Origin: Methanobacterium sp.
GTDB lineage: Archaea; Methanobacteriota; Methanobacteria; Methanobacteriales; Methanobacteriaceae
Direction of reading: 5' to 3'
DNA: 64,000 nt
Assembly (NCBI RefSeq): GCF_038562635.1
Contig: NZ_JBCFBO010000002.1
Coordinates: 248,001-312,000 of the forward strand
Of the stretch, positions 37,902-46,978 are shown piece after piece. The first letter of the stretch is position 1; each line of letters starts with the position of its first letter. Under the pieces are notes generated by a model. The model saw only the letters and a program-made list of their open reading frames with translations, did not search any database and was not told the origin of the DNA. A program made the translations under genes and the position numbers.

Positions 37902-39452
37902 ATGAAGACAATTAAAGAGATTAACCAAAAAATCGAAACTGGTGACGCTGTTGTCTTAACTGCTGCAGAGATGACAACTTTTGTTGAACAAAACGGTGTA
38001 AAAGCAGCTGCAGAGGAAATAGATGTTATTACAACAGGTACATTCGGTGCTATGTGCTCTTCAGGAGCATTTTTAAATTTCGGCCATTCTGATCCTCCTA
38101 TTAAAATGAACAAAACATATTTAAATAATGTTGAAGCCTATTCTGGGCTTGCTGCTGTTGATGCATATATAGGAGCTACTCAATTAAATAGAAATCCCCA
38201 AATAGGCATGGATTATGGTGGCTCTCATTTAATTGAAGATTTAATCAGAGGCAAAGAAATAGATCTTGCTGTAGAAGCTTATGGTACTGACTGCTATCCT
38301 CGAAAGGAAATAGAAACCACCATTACCCTTGATAAATTAAATCAAGCAGTAATGATGAATCCAAGAAACTGCTATCAAAATTATGCCGTTGCTACAAATT
38401 CAACTGAAGAAACATTATACACTTACATGGGAACACTCCTGCCCCATTTTGGGAATGCAAGCTATTCAAGTGCAGGGCAGCTGAGCCCTCTCCTCAATGA
38501 TCCTTACTTTGAAACCATAGGAATGGGAACTCGAATATTCCTGTGTGGAGGAGAAGGATACATAATCAGCGAAGGAACACAGCACTCTACTGATGCTGAA
38601 CGTCGAAATGGAGTTCCTATCAGCGGTTCCGGGACATTAATGCTCATGGGAGATATGAAAAAGATGAGCAGCGATTTCGTCAGGGGAGCGACCATGCAGA
38701 AATACGGCCCTACATTATATGTCGGTGCTGGAATTCCTATTCCTGTTTTAAACGAGGACATAGCTAGAAGAACAGCTATAAGCGATGAAGACATCGTCTG
38801 CCAGGTTGTAGACTATGGAGTTCCAAAGCGCAGCCGTCCAGTTATAAAAGAAACAAATTATAAAGAACTTAAAACAGGTAAAATTGAAATTAACGGCGTG
38901 GAAGTTAACGCATCACCATTATCATCCTATAAAAAAGCTGAAGAAATTGCAAATGAGCTTAAAGCATGGATAACTAAGGGTAACTTCTTCCTTACAGAAC
39001 CTATCATGAAATTACCATCTGAAGGGTACACTGTAAATCCACTTGAAATTACAAAGCCTGCTACTCTTGTAAAGAATTTAGAAAGCAAACCTGTAATAAG
39101 GGCATATCCAACAGAGGGAATAAGCGATGTTGCCAAGAAGCTCGTTGATAACAACATAAATCATTTACCAGTTGTAGATGAAAGTGGCAAGCTTAGGGGA
39201 ATCGTGACTTCATGGGACATAGCAAATGCTATTGCCAAAGGTAAAACCAAATTGATGGATGTCATGACAAAGAGAGTTATAATAGCACGTGAAGACGAAC
39301 CTGTGGATTTAGTAGCAAGAAGAATAGATAAACACGAGATTTCAGGGCTCCCAATTGTTGATAAAGATAACAAAGTTAAGGGAATGATCACTGCAGAAGA
39401 TATCTCAAGATTAATTGGAAAGGAAAAAAATAACGACGAGGTGTGCAAATGA
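37902..39452 (+). CDS. L-aspartate semialdehyde sulfurtransferase (homocysteine biosynthesis, DUF39) with CBS pair
   Basis: 516 residues. The COG1900/DUF39 domain forms homocysteine from aspartate semialdehyde and sulfide in methanogens. The two conserved cysteines appear at C52 (AMCSSGAF) and C131 (GTDCYPRKE). From ~390 two CBS motifs follow (HLPVVDESGKLRGIVTSW and GLPIVDKDNKVKGMITAED), probably nucleotide- or SAM-sensing. The next gene overlaps it by 4 nt (ATGA) and encodes the ferredoxin subunit. Regulation may involve hairpin locus 2, about 100 nt upstream. Confidence 0.92.
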   Translation: MKTIKEINQKIETGDAVVLTAAEMTTFVEQNGVKAAAEEIDVITTGTFGAMCSSGAFLNFGHSDPPIKMNKTYLNNVEAYSGLAAVDAYIGATQLNRNPQIGMDYGGSHLIEDLIRGKEIDLAVEAYGTDCYPRKEIETTITLDKLNQAVMMNPRNCYQNYAVATNSTEETLYTYMGTLLPHFGNASYSSAGQLSPLLNDPYFETIGMGTRIFLCGGEGYIISEGTQHSTDAERRNGVPISGSGTLMLMGDMKKMSSDFVRGATMQKYGPTLYVGAGIPIPVLNEDIARRTAISDEDIVCQVVDYGVPKRSRPVIKETNYKELKTGKIEINGVEVNASPLSSYKKAEEIANELKAWITKGNFFLTEPIMKLPSEGYTVNPLEITKPATLVKNLESKPVIRAYPTEGISDVAKKLVDNNINHLPVVDESGKLRGIVTSWDIANAIAKGKTKLMDVMTKRVIIAREDEPVDLVARRIDKHEISGLPIVDKDNKVKGMITAEDISRLIGKEKNNDEVCK

Positions 39453-39835
39453 AGGCCTGGCTAAAATTTTCACCGGACATAACCAATAAATCAATAATTT
39501 CAGACACAATAAAATCCTATGATATAGATTTCAATATTTTAAGGGCAAATATAACTCCTAAGGGAGGTAAACTGCTGGTTGAAATATCAGGAAATCAAGT
39601 TACAGAGAGTATTGAATACATGGAAAGCCAGGGAATTAGTGTAGATCCTATTAAAAAAGTGGTGAAAAAAGAGGAAGAAAAATGCGTGGACTGCGGAGCA
39701 TGTATTTCTTTATGCCCTGTAAAAGCCATATCTATCTCTGATGACTGGACCATACTGGTAGATGACCAGTTATGCATTGGCTGTGCATTCTGCACCAGTT
39801 CCTGCCCAATGAAAGCTATAAAAGTCACGGAATAG
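39449..39835 (+). CDS. NIL-domain + two [4Fe-4S] ferredoxin, partner of the homocysteine enzyme
   Basis: 128 residues. The N-terminal ~70 form an NIL-like domain; two clusters follow: CVDCGACISLCPVKA and CIGCAFCTSSCPMKA. Such proteins supply electrons for persulfide reduction by the DUF39 enzyme. The ATG at 39449 follows GAGGTG and overlaps the upstream stop. A strong hairpin after the stop ends the operon. Confidence 0.92.
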   Translation: MKAWLKFSPDITNKSIISDTIKSYDIDFNILRANITPKGGKLLVEISGNQVTESIEYMESQGISVDPIKKVVKKEEEKCVDCGACISLCPVKAISISDDWTILVDDQLCIGCAFCTSSCPMKAIKVTE

Positions 39836-39851
39836 ATCCAAGGCATTAATT

Positions 39852-39880
39852 AAATTTAATGCTTTTTAAGCATTAAATTT
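39852..39880 (+). terminator. Perfect 13-bp hairpin terminator
   Basis: AAATTTAATGCTT (39852-39864), loop TTT, then AAGCATTAAATTT (39868-39880), followed by TTATTT. It begins 17 nt after the ferredoxin stop. Confidence 0.75.
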
Positions 39881-40030
39881 TTATTTAAATTTATAAAATC
39901 TTTTTTTAAATTATTTAATTATATCTTAATGGTTTAATTTTTATAAAAAAAGTCATTTACTTTTAAATTTGATTTTCAATTTATCTAATTTAATTATAAC
40001 TTAAAAAAAGTAGAAGAATAAGCTAATTAC

Positions 40031-40408
40031 TTATTCTTGAACTGGAGTTTCTTTTATTTCTGCCCTTATTACAGATCCAAGAACTCCACCAACTATTGCC
40101 AGAATTATATCCGCAACCACGTAAATTACCAGATAACTGAGTATGGATGTTATTAAAGATCCATAACCTTGGGCAGAATATATAATTACCAGTATTATAA
40201 GGAATATAACTGCTCCTATTATACCCATAATTGTTCCATTAATTGTTCCATCCTTAATTGTTCCTCCAACCATGAACCCTACTGCTATTCCCGCCAGTAA
40301 AAAGTCAGCGGTTAATAAACCTGAACTAAGCATTGATAAAACACTTAAAATAACGGCAATTATTGTACCAATAATTATAGGTCTCCATTGAATCATATTA
40401 TTAGCCAT
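40031..40408 (-). CDS. DUF5518-like small membrane protein
   Basis: 125 residues with about four TM segments and many Gly/Ile (GIAVGFMVGGTIKDGTING, GIIGAVIFLIILVIIYS). It resembles the DUF5518 proteins frequent in methanogens; function unknown. The ATG at 40408 follows AGGAAGTG. Monocistronic. Confidence 0.65.
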   Translation of the reverse strand: MANNMIQWRPIIIGTIIAVILSVLSMLSSGLLTADFLLAGIAVGFMVGGTIKDGTINGTIMGIIGAVIFLIILVIIYSAQGYGSLITSILSYLVIYVVADIILAIVGGVLGSVIRAEIKETPVQE

Positions 40409-40658
40409 ATTTTTTCACTTCCTAATCTATATAATAGAAAATTAGTAAGACCTATTTAATAACTTTTTCCAAATTTACACCCAAATCTATACCAGATTAA
40501 ACTTATTTAAGAAGTCTCAAGTAACTATGACATTATCCATTGTAACAAAAACAGGTGAAATAATTAAATCAGTGATTGATTAATTATTTACATTCATTTA
40601 ATAAAAAAAGGCAAAAATAAGTTCACATATTGTTAAAAATAACAATCAATTGTAAGTA

Positions 40659-41489
40659 TTATCCGATCTGGAAACACCTCATAGAAATAGAACCATTTTG
40701 AAAACCTTCATAAGTAAAAGTCACGGGTTCATTCTCATCACGCAGTGCAATGGAATAGATCATAGGTAAATAATGGTCAAGTGTAGGCACGGCATAGAGA
40801 GCTGAAGAACCCATATTCTCAAAATTAATTAAATCTTCCACATTTCCATTTAATAGATTAGATTTCACTTTTTGGTCAAACTCGACTGCCCAATCATATG
40901 GCTTAGCCTGCATATTATAATCAGCCATCCCCAAGTTATGAACAATATTACCACTGCCCATAATTAAAACTCCCTTTTCTCTCAAGACTTTGAGTTTTGA
41001 AGCTAAATCATAATGATACTGGACTGGTTTTGGATTTCTATCATTGAAAGAATAATCCAGACTCATTTCAAAGACAGGTATATCCGCTTGAGGATACATG
41101 TGCTTTAAAACAGCCCATGAAGCATGATCTAAGCCCCATTGAGTAGAACAACTAATGATATTCTCAGATTGAGCTAAAAATTTAGCACAATCTGGAGCAC
41201 CTGGACTTGGATAAGTGATCTCATACATCTTTTCAGGAAAGCCATAAAAATCATGAATGGTTTTTGGCTTATCCATACATGTAACGTAAGTTCCATCAGT
41301 CAACCAGTGGGCCGAAACTACCAGTATTGCCATTGGTTTAGGGAGATTTTGACCAAGTTTCACTAAACTTCTTGTAAAATCATTGTCAGAGATTACATTT
41401 ATAGGCGAACCATGTCCTATAAACAATACTGGCATCTTTTCGTTATTCTGCCGGATTTTTTGATTCATAGCTACTTTTTTGTAATTCAT
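40659..41489 (-). CDS. LigB/DODA-type extradiol dioxygenase homologue (YgiD-like)
   Basis: 276 residues. The metal-site histidines are present: FIGHGSPINV, LVVSAHWLTDG, KTIHDFYGFP and GLDHASWAVLKHM. In E. coli the homologue YgiD acts as DOPA 4,5-dioxygenase; other members are non-oxygenolytic. In a strict anaerobe the metal site may serve hydrolysis or another reaction. The ATG at 41489 has only a weak ribosome-binding site. A broken SnoaL-like gene lies just upstream. Confidence 0.82.
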   Translation of the reverse strand: MNYKKVAMNQKIRQNNEKMPVLFIGHGSPINVISDNDFTRSLVKLGQNLPKPMAILVVSAHWLTDGTYVTCMDKPKTIHDFYGFPEKMYEITYPSPGAPDCAKFLAQSENIISCSTQWGLDHASWAVLKHMYPQADIPVFEMSLDYSFNDRNPKPVQYHYDLASKLKVLREKGVLIMGSGNIVHNLGMADYNMQAKPYDWAVEFDQKVKSNLLNGNVEDLINFENMGSSALYAVPTLDHYLPMIYSIALRDENEPVTFTYEGFQNGSISMRCFQIG

Positions 41490-41533
41490 CCATTATCGAT
41501 TTTTCGCTGCAGTTAAAATATATTCCAAATTAA

Positions 41534-41978
41534 TTACATTAAACCAATTTGTTTCATTAGCCCTATCTGATCATAAAATAAGTTTTCTTCAACGATTTTG
41601 CTGTCTTTCCAGTGGGCAACCGTGCAGAATTTCACTTTAAACTTTTTATTGGTTGGCTGTATCATCTTTCCATCAGCGCATTTCATAGGTCCTTTCATCG
41701 TGCCGGCGAATATAGCTAGTCCAATCATCTTGACCCATAAGTACATTATATGGGTCGTTCTCTATGTGGTTATCTGGAAATGTCTTGAAAAATTCTTCAG
41801 CTTCTTTTTGATGTGGATCTCCTCCCTTTGTTGGTTCAGGTTGTCCTGGCCAGTAAACAGCAGCGTCTTCTGTATGCCTTTCTCTAAACACTTTCCAGTC
41901 CTGAGAATTCCATGCATCACCCAGTGTTTTCATTAACATTTTATTTTTATTAACAGTGTCTGATTCTTCCTTATTCAA
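41534..41978 (-). pseudogene. Frameshifted SnoaL-like/ester-cyclase-type gene
   Basis: The first half (41978-~41720) reads KTLGDAWNSQDWKVFRERHT, AVYWPGQPEP and NHIENDPYNVLMGQDDWT, then runs to an early stop at 41673. The natural continuation is in the next frame: AIFAGTMKGPMKC, FCTVAHWKDSKIVEEN, FYDQIGLMKQIGLM. Joining them at DDWT/AIFAG requires removing one base near 41719. That restores a ~147-residue SnoaL-fold protein, so this is a recent frameshift or a sequencing error. Function unknown. Confidence 0.78.
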
Positions 41979-42118
41979 GATATAATGGATAAATTTAAGA
42001 TTAATATTAAGATGTGATTACTCTAAAGAACAATTTCGTTACATTTAAAAGTATATTCATACCATATGAAATTGTTAAAATATTAATCATAATGTAATCT
42101 TAATGTGGGGCGGTAATT

Positions 42119-43777
42119 ATGGGTGATGAACTTGAATTTAAATTTTTGCTTTCAAATTTATTAAAAGCTAGATTTCCATATATCTACATTCCTACTTGGG
42201 AAGAAAATCGTGTTTTATCAGTAATTAATACTATCTCAACGGATCCAAATTTGATCAAGACCTCCAGAATCGTTTATATATGGAAACTCACAACTGGACT
42301 TACCAAAAACAATGAAAATGTGATTAGCGGTACTAAATCTCCCCTAAAAGCACTGGAATATATAGAAAAATCAGATGATCCTGCAATATTCGTATTTTTA
42401 GATTTTCATATATATTTGGGCTCAACTGGTATGTGCAATCCAGATCCTCAAATAATACGTAAAATTAGAGATCTATCATCTTTGCTTAAAGAGAGTAAGA
42501 ATCCTAAAAACGTAATATTTATTTCACCTTCGGTTATGTTGCCTGATGAATTACAAAAAGAAGTAAGTATTGTTGATTTTGATTTACCCAATGTTGAAGA
42601 CATAATGAATCTTCTAGAAGATATGATAACCGTAAATCAACCTGGAAAAATTACAATTGATCTCAATCCAAATGAAAAAGAACGCATTTCAAAATCAGCT
42701 TTAGGATTAACCCTCCAAGAAGTAGAAAACGCATTTGCCCGTGCTATGGTTGAAGGAGGAAACTTCAATATTAAAAAATTAGACGTGATTCATGAAGAAA
42801 AACGTCAGATAATTAAAAAAAGTGAGATATTGGAATTCATTAAAAGTGATCTCCAAATGAATGATATAGGTGGATTACAAAACCTTAAAAGATGGTTAGA
42901 AAAAAGGAATAAATCCTGGCTAGATTCAGCTAAGCATTATGGGATCACAGCACCCCAAGGGGTTTTAATTACTGGAGTTCCAGGTTGTGGTAAGAGTTTG
43001 ATAGTAAAAGCTATTAGCGCAATGTGGCAGTTACCTCTTCTTCGCCTGGACATAGGAAAAGTTTTCAGTGGAATCTTGGGAAGCAGTGAAGAAAATATGC
43101 GAAAAGCAATAAAAATTGCAGAAGCTACTTCTCCTTCAATATTATGGATAGATGAAATTGAAAAAGGTTTCAGTAACGGAGGAGGAGATGGGGGGACCTC
43201 AAGTCGTGTTTTTGGAACATTTTTGACATGGATGCAGGAAAAAGAGAAGCCTGTTTTTGTTGCGGCAACCGCAAACGAGATAGAAATGCTACCTGCTGAA
43301 TTTCTCAGAAAAGGCCGTTTTGATGAGATATTCTTTGTAGATTTGCCCACTTACAAAGAAAGAATGGACATATTAGAGATACATATTAATAAACGCCTAA
43401 ATCAAGAGATCATAGGAGATTTCAAATTAAATAATGATTCTTACTCATATTTGGCAGGAATTACTGAGGGTTATGTTGGAGCAGAACTAGAACAGATTGT
43501 AATCTCAGGACTCTTTGAGGCATTCTCAGAGGACAGGCCCATTGAGCTCGAAGATTTTGAAAAATCCATAACAAATACGGTGCCTTTATCGGTAACCCAA
43601 GCAGAAAAGATCAGGGCAATTCGTGAATGGGCCAACATACGTGCCGTAGCGGCCACATCTGCCGATGATAGGATTGAATATAATCAAGAAGTGGCAGGAT
43701 TTGAATTGGAGCCAAATGAACAGAATATCGATGAAGATATCGGATCTTCACGAGGTGGACGAGCAATTGATTTGTAA
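42119..43777 (+). CDS. Ycf46-like AAA+ ATPase
   Basis: 552 residues. An N-terminal region of ~250 residues (FKFLLSNLLKARFPYIYIPTW, WKLTTGL) precedes the AAA+ module: GGLQNLKRWL linker (~251), Walker A GVPGCGKS (286-293), Walker B ILWIDE (341-346), and FLRKGRFDEIFFVDLPT. Its layout recalls Ycf46 of cyanobacteria and chloroplasts. It is the first of six tightly packed genes and is followed at once by DUF1257 and DUF2997 homologues. The ATG at 42119 is preceded by TGGGGCGG. AAA+ proteins here probably remodel a partner; none is known. Confidence 0.82.
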   Translation: MGDELEFKFLLSNLLKARFPYIYIPTWEENRVLSVINTISTDPNLIKTSRIVYIWKLTTGLTKNNENVISGTKSPLKALEYIEKSDDPAIFVFLDFHIYLGSTGMCNPDPQIIRKIRDLSSLLKESKNPKNVIFISPSVMLPDELQKEVSIVDFDLPNVEDIMNLLEDMITVNQPGKITIDLNPNEKERISKSALGLTLQEVENAFARAMVEGGNFNIKKLDVIHEEKRQIIKKSEILEFIKSDLQMNDIGGLQNLKRWLEKRNKSWLDSAKHYGITAPQGVLITGVPGCGKSLIVKAISAMWQLPLLRLDIGKVFSGILGSSEENMRKAIKIAEATSPSILWIDEIEKGFSNGGGDGGTSSRVFGTFLTWMQEKEKPVFVAATANEIEMLPAEFLRKGRFDEIFFVDLPTYKERMDILEIHINKRLNQEIIGDFKLNNDSYSYLAGITEGYVGAELEQIVISGLFEAFSEDRPIELEDFEKSITNTVPLSVTQAEKIRAIREWANIRAVAATSADDRIEYNQEVAGFELEPNEQNIDEDIGSSRGGRAIDL

Positions 43778-43796
43778 AAAATGAGGAGATGATTTA

Positions 43797-44237
43797 ATGA
43801 GTGTGACTATGGTGTTAATACCCGTAGCAATCGCTGCTGCAGGAACTTTATTTGTTAAAGTTGAACCTCTTGAAAGTGATCTAATCATATTCAAAACGAA
43901 AATGAAAAATGCCTTAATATTGCAGAAAGCCGTAATTAATCTTGGATATCAACCCCATATTTTAAATAGAATTCAGATGGAAATTCAACATGAAGATATG
44001 CATATAAATTTCCAGAAAAATGAAGATAATACTATCCAAGCCACATTCAATGAAAATATGTCTCAAAAACAGGCCGAAGCATATATTGCTGAGATTTATG
44101 ATGAATATACTACATTAGTACAACAACAAACCTATGAAAAACTCCTTGAAAACATTAAAAATCGTAATCTTAACTTAGAGTCTGAAGAAGTCACAAAAGA
44201 CAATTCTATTGTACTTACACTAACCGTGCAGGAGTAG
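43797..44237 (+). CDS. DUF1257 (Ycf35-like) protein
   Basis: 146 residues. The sequence has the hydrophobic start VTMVLIPVAIAAAGTLFVKV, then an α/β domain ending NSIVLTLTVQE. The pattern of the C-terminus (YEKLLENIKNRN...DNSIVLTLTV) recalls DUF1257/Ycf35, which accompanies Ycf46-like ATPases in other genomes (from memory, not searched). The ATG at 43797 lies 19 nt after the ATPase stop with GAGGAGATG just upstream. Function unknown. Confidence 0.65.
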   Translation: MSVTMVLIPVAIAAAGTLFVKVEPLESDLIIFKTKMKNALILQKAVINLGYQPHILNRIQMEIQHEDMHINFQKNEDNTIQATFNENMSQKQAEAYIAEIYDEYTTLVQQQTYEKLLENIKNRNLNLESEEVTKDNSIVLTLTVQE

Positions 44238-44242
44238 GAAGC

Positions 44243-44455
44243 ATGAAAAAGAGTATTAAAATTGAAATTTTCAGTGATGGTACTATTCAGGCCGAAACTC
44301 AGGGAATAAAAGGCAAGAAATGTACGGATTATATAAAAATTTTAGAGGAAATTTTAGAGTCAAAAATAACAGATTCAGATTATACTCCCGAATATAACGA
44401 AAAAGAAAACGTGCGAAATAGAAATATCCAAAAACAGATGGTTAATGGAGACTGA
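44243..44455 (+). CDS. DUF2997 small protein
   Basis: 70 residues. A β-hairpin-like start (SIKIEIFSDGTIQAETQGIK) and GKKCTDYIKILEEIL give the DUF2997 pattern, with a conserved single Cys. It begins 5 nt after DUF1257 with AGGAAGC as ribosome-binding site. Its C-terminus is charged. In this operon it likely forms a complex with the DUF1257 protein (inference). Confidence 0.68.
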   Translation: MKKSIKIEIFSDGTIQAETQGIKGKKCTDYIKILEEILESKITDSDYTPEYNEKENVRNRNIQKQMVNGD

Positions 44456-44456
44456 C

Positions 44457-45185
44457 ATGTCCAAAAGTTCATGGGAACTGATTCACTCTTGGTGGCTAAT
44501 ATTACCTTTTACTTTTCCTATTTATCTAAACTGGACAGCCTTTATATATATAGGAATAACTGCAAGAGATCGCAAGTGGATTTCTTACGGAGTAATATAT
44601 TCAATTCCCAGCATACTACTAACATTTGTAGATAGCACAACGAATTCTAACGAAATAATCGATGCTAACTCACTAATGGGGATACTCATAATTAGCATAT
44701 ATTTAATGGGATGTATCTCAATAATTCATGCATTTTCTTTGCGTGAAGAGTATTTAATCCGTTTAAAAGCTTTAAAAAATGTTAAAAATGATGATAAATT
44801 AAGGAAAAAAATTGCCAGAGAATATGGTCTGGATGATGGAAATTTTTCATATAATCAAGAACATTCTACAAGAATTAAAAATGAGAAATCCCCGATTTCA
44901 GATGAGTTTGTTAAGGATTTCCCGCATACAGTTTCACCTTCAATAGACATTAATAATGATCCTGAAGATTTGTTGCTAGAATTACCGGGTATAAATGAAA
45001 CATTGGCTAAAAAAATAATTCAATTGCGCCAATCGGGTATTTATTTCGATTCTGCTGAAGACTTCGGAGAGTTATTAGGCCTTAAACCACACGTAGTGGA
45101 AAGAATAAAACCTCTTATTGTTATTAATACATCTGGAGAAGAAACAAAAATAATGAAAAATAAAGGTAGAATAGTGGACATTTAA
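44457..45185 (+). CDS. Membrane-anchored helix-hairpin-helix protein, copy 1
   Basis: 242 residues. The N-terminus has about three TM segments (LIHSWWLILPFTFPIYLNW, AFIYIGITARDRKW, GILIISIYLMGCISIIHAF). A charged linker leads to a C-terminal ComEA-like helix-hairpin-helix region: DINNDPEDLLLELPGINETL, AKKIIQLRQSG, FDSAEDFGELLGLKPH. Such domains bind DNA or act as protein-protein modules. The ATG at 44457 is chosen because GGAG (44447-44450) lies 6 nt before it; it is 1 nt from the previous stop. Closely related to the next gene. Confidence 0.72.
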   Translation: MSKSSWELIHSWWLILPFTFPIYLNWTAFIYIGITARDRKWISYGVIYSIPSILLTFVDSTTNSNEIIDANSLMGILIISIYLMGCISIIHAFSLREEYLIRLKALKNVKNDDKLRKKIAREYGLDDGNFSYNQEHSTRIKNEKSPISDEFVKDFPHTVSPSIDINNDPEDLLLELPGINETLAKKIIQLRQSGIYFDSAEDFGELLGLKPHVVERIKPLIVINTSGEETKIMKNKGRIVDI

Positions 45186-45226
45186 TAAATAAACATTGCA
45201 AACATGAGATTAAATAAGGGATTAAT

Positions 45227-45949
45227 ATGTCAAGACGTTTATGGGGACTAATTAACTCTTGGTGGCTTATACTGCCTTTTACTATATATCTGAACTGGTT
45301 GGCCTTTCTATATGTAGGAGTAACTGCCAAACATCGCAAGTGGATTCTTTATGGAGTATTATATGCAATTCCATTCATATTTTATCTATTTTACACTCTA
45401 ACCGGCCAAGACACCAGTATAGTAAATGGCCAACCAGTCAGTTTAGAATTTGAAATAATTTTAAGTGCAGTATGGCTAATAGGGATTTTTTCGATTGTAC
45501 ATGCGTTTTCATTACGTAAAGAGTATTTAATTCGTTTAGAAATCTTAAAAGAAGTTAAAATAGATGAATTAAAAAAGGAAATCCATCAAGAAATCTCTTT
45601 AAATAATCCGGAACATTCCAAAAACATTGAAAACCAGGATACGAGAACAGATACTAATGAGTTTGTTAAAGATCTTCCTTTTAAATCAGTTTCATCTCCA
45701 GTGGATATAAATAATGATCCTGAAGACTTTTTGGTACAATTACCAGGTGTGAGTATAATATTAGCCAAAAAAACAATTCAATTGCGCGAATCAGGCGTTT
45801 ATTTCGATTCTGCAGAAGAGTTTGGACAAGCACTGGGCATTAAACCTCACACATTGGAAAAAATTAAACCATTTATAGTTATTAACCCACAAAAAGATGT
45901 TTCTACAATAACAACATCCCATACTAAAGGCCGCAGGATTGATATTTAA
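45227..45949 (+). CDS. Membrane-anchored helix-hairpin-helix protein, copy 2
   Basis: 240 residues, tandem paralogue of the previous gene with the same order: INSWWLILPFTIYLNW, AFLYVGVTAKHRKW, a third TM, and the C-terminal DINNDPEDFLVQLPGVSIIL, FDSAEEFGQALGIKPHTL. Both copies end in K-G-R-x-(V/I)-D-I. Copy 2 lies 41 nt behind copy 1. Start ATG 45227 follows AAGGGAT. Its last base overlaps the start of the radical SAM gene. Confidence 0.72.
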   Translation: MSRRLWGLINSWWLILPFTIYLNWLAFLYVGVTAKHRKWILYGVLYAIPFIFYLFYTLTGQDTSIVNGQPVSLEFEIILSAVWLIGIFSIVHAFSLRKEYLIRLEILKEVKIDELKKEIHQEISLNNPEHSKNIENQDTRTDTNEFVKDLPFKSVSSPVDINNDPEDFLVQLPGVSIILAKKTIQLRESGVYFDSAEEFGQALGIKPHTLEKIKPFIVINPQKDVSTITTSHTKGRRIDI

Positions 45950-46542
45950 TGTATTTATATGTATACAAATTCTTACCAAGTACTCAGGTAGAAGGACCTG
46001 GTGAACGTGCCTGTATCTATGTGCAGGGGTGTTCTATTAGATGTGAAGGTTGTATTACACCCCAAAGCTGGCAGAAAGGGATTAACCAGAAGGTTAATGT
46101 GAAAGATATTGCTGAAACCATTCTTCAAGGTCCTGAAGTTGAAGGAGTTACCTTTTCTGGCGGAGAACCATTTGAACAGGCGAAAGCTCTAGCAAAATTA
46201 GGAAATATCCTTAAAAATGAAAATTTATCAGTTGTTACGTTCACCGGTCATGTTTTTGAAGATATAGTGAAATCTTCCAATGCCGATTGGCATGAATTGT
46301 TATCTATAACTGACCTGCTGATTGATGGTCCTTACATGAAGAATGAATTTGATCTCAACCATCCATGGGTTGGCTCATCAAATCAAAGATACCATTTTTT
46401 AACTGAACGTTACCATCATATTCAACCTACTATCCATAAAATCAAGAATAAAATTGAAATTAGACTTCAGGATGATGGCGAAATAGTTGTTAATGGAATA
46501 ATTAGACAAAAAAATATTAAAGATCTATTGGATGGGATCTAA
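45949..46542 (+). CDS. Radical SAM activase-like protein (4Fe-4S single-cluster domain)
   Basis: 197 residues. The SAM cluster motif GCSIRCEGC (Cys-x3-Cys-x2-Cys) sits near residue 30, and VTFSGGEPFEQ is the SAM-binding GGE motif, as in NrdG-type glycyl-radical activases. The length suggests a minimal activase without a large substrate domain. No glycyl-radical enzyme is adjacent, so it may modify a partner in this operon (inference). The ATG at 45949 overlaps the previous stop by one base. Confidence 0.82.
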   Translation: MYLYVYKFLPSTQVEGPGERACIYVQGCSIRCEGCITPQSWQKGINQKVNVKDIAETILQGPEVEGVTFSGGEPFEQAKALAKLGNILKNENLSVVTFTGHVFEDIVKSSNADWHELLSITDLLIDGPYMKNEFDLNHPWVGSSNQRYHFLTERYHHIQPTIHKIKNKIEIRLQDDGEIVVNGIIRQKNIKDLLDGI

Positions 46543-46669
46543 CTAAAAAATAATAAAACCAATGATAAATAAATGAATTTTGGTAGAAGACAATATTTTT
46601 TTAATTTTCATTATACTTTATTTTATAAGTATAATTTACATTTCGCTAAGTGAGGGTGATTTTTTACGC

Positions 46670-46911
46670 ATGATATGGAGATTTGCACCTGTCCTTACAA
46701 TTATACTGGTCTTTAGATAGTCTAAAGATCACATTAAAATATATTTTGGGTTTTAACGAGTTTAACTATATTTTCAGGGTTAATATTAAGTTATGTATAC
46801 GTGTTTATGCCCACATATGCTTTAAACAGAAAATATTATCTTTCAATGGGCATTTTCCTGTTATATTTGATATTTTTGGTTTTTGGTTATATTTACAGAG
46901 CAAAAATTTGA
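46670..46911 (+). pseudogene. Decayed small membrane-protein gene
   Basis: An ATG at 46670 follows a good GAGGGTGAT site and reads MIWRFAPVLTIILVFR then stops. A shifted frame from 46738 reads hydrophobic sequence (VLTSLTIFSGLILSYVYVF, then YYLSMGIFLLYLIFLVFGYI) to a stop at 46911. Together they look like a two- to three-TM protein broken by at least one frameshift. Family unknown. Confidence 0.35.
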
Positions 46912-46978
46912 ATTTGATTTTTTATGCTTAGTAATACTACAATAGATAGTACTGGTTTACAACTACTCTTATCTAAAC

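Noticed and set aside
46683..46931. 82-codon plus-strand frame downstream of the radical SAM gene.
   Set aside because: It begins without a ribosome-binding site. A neighbouring frame (46738-46911) gives far more membrane-protein-like sequence.
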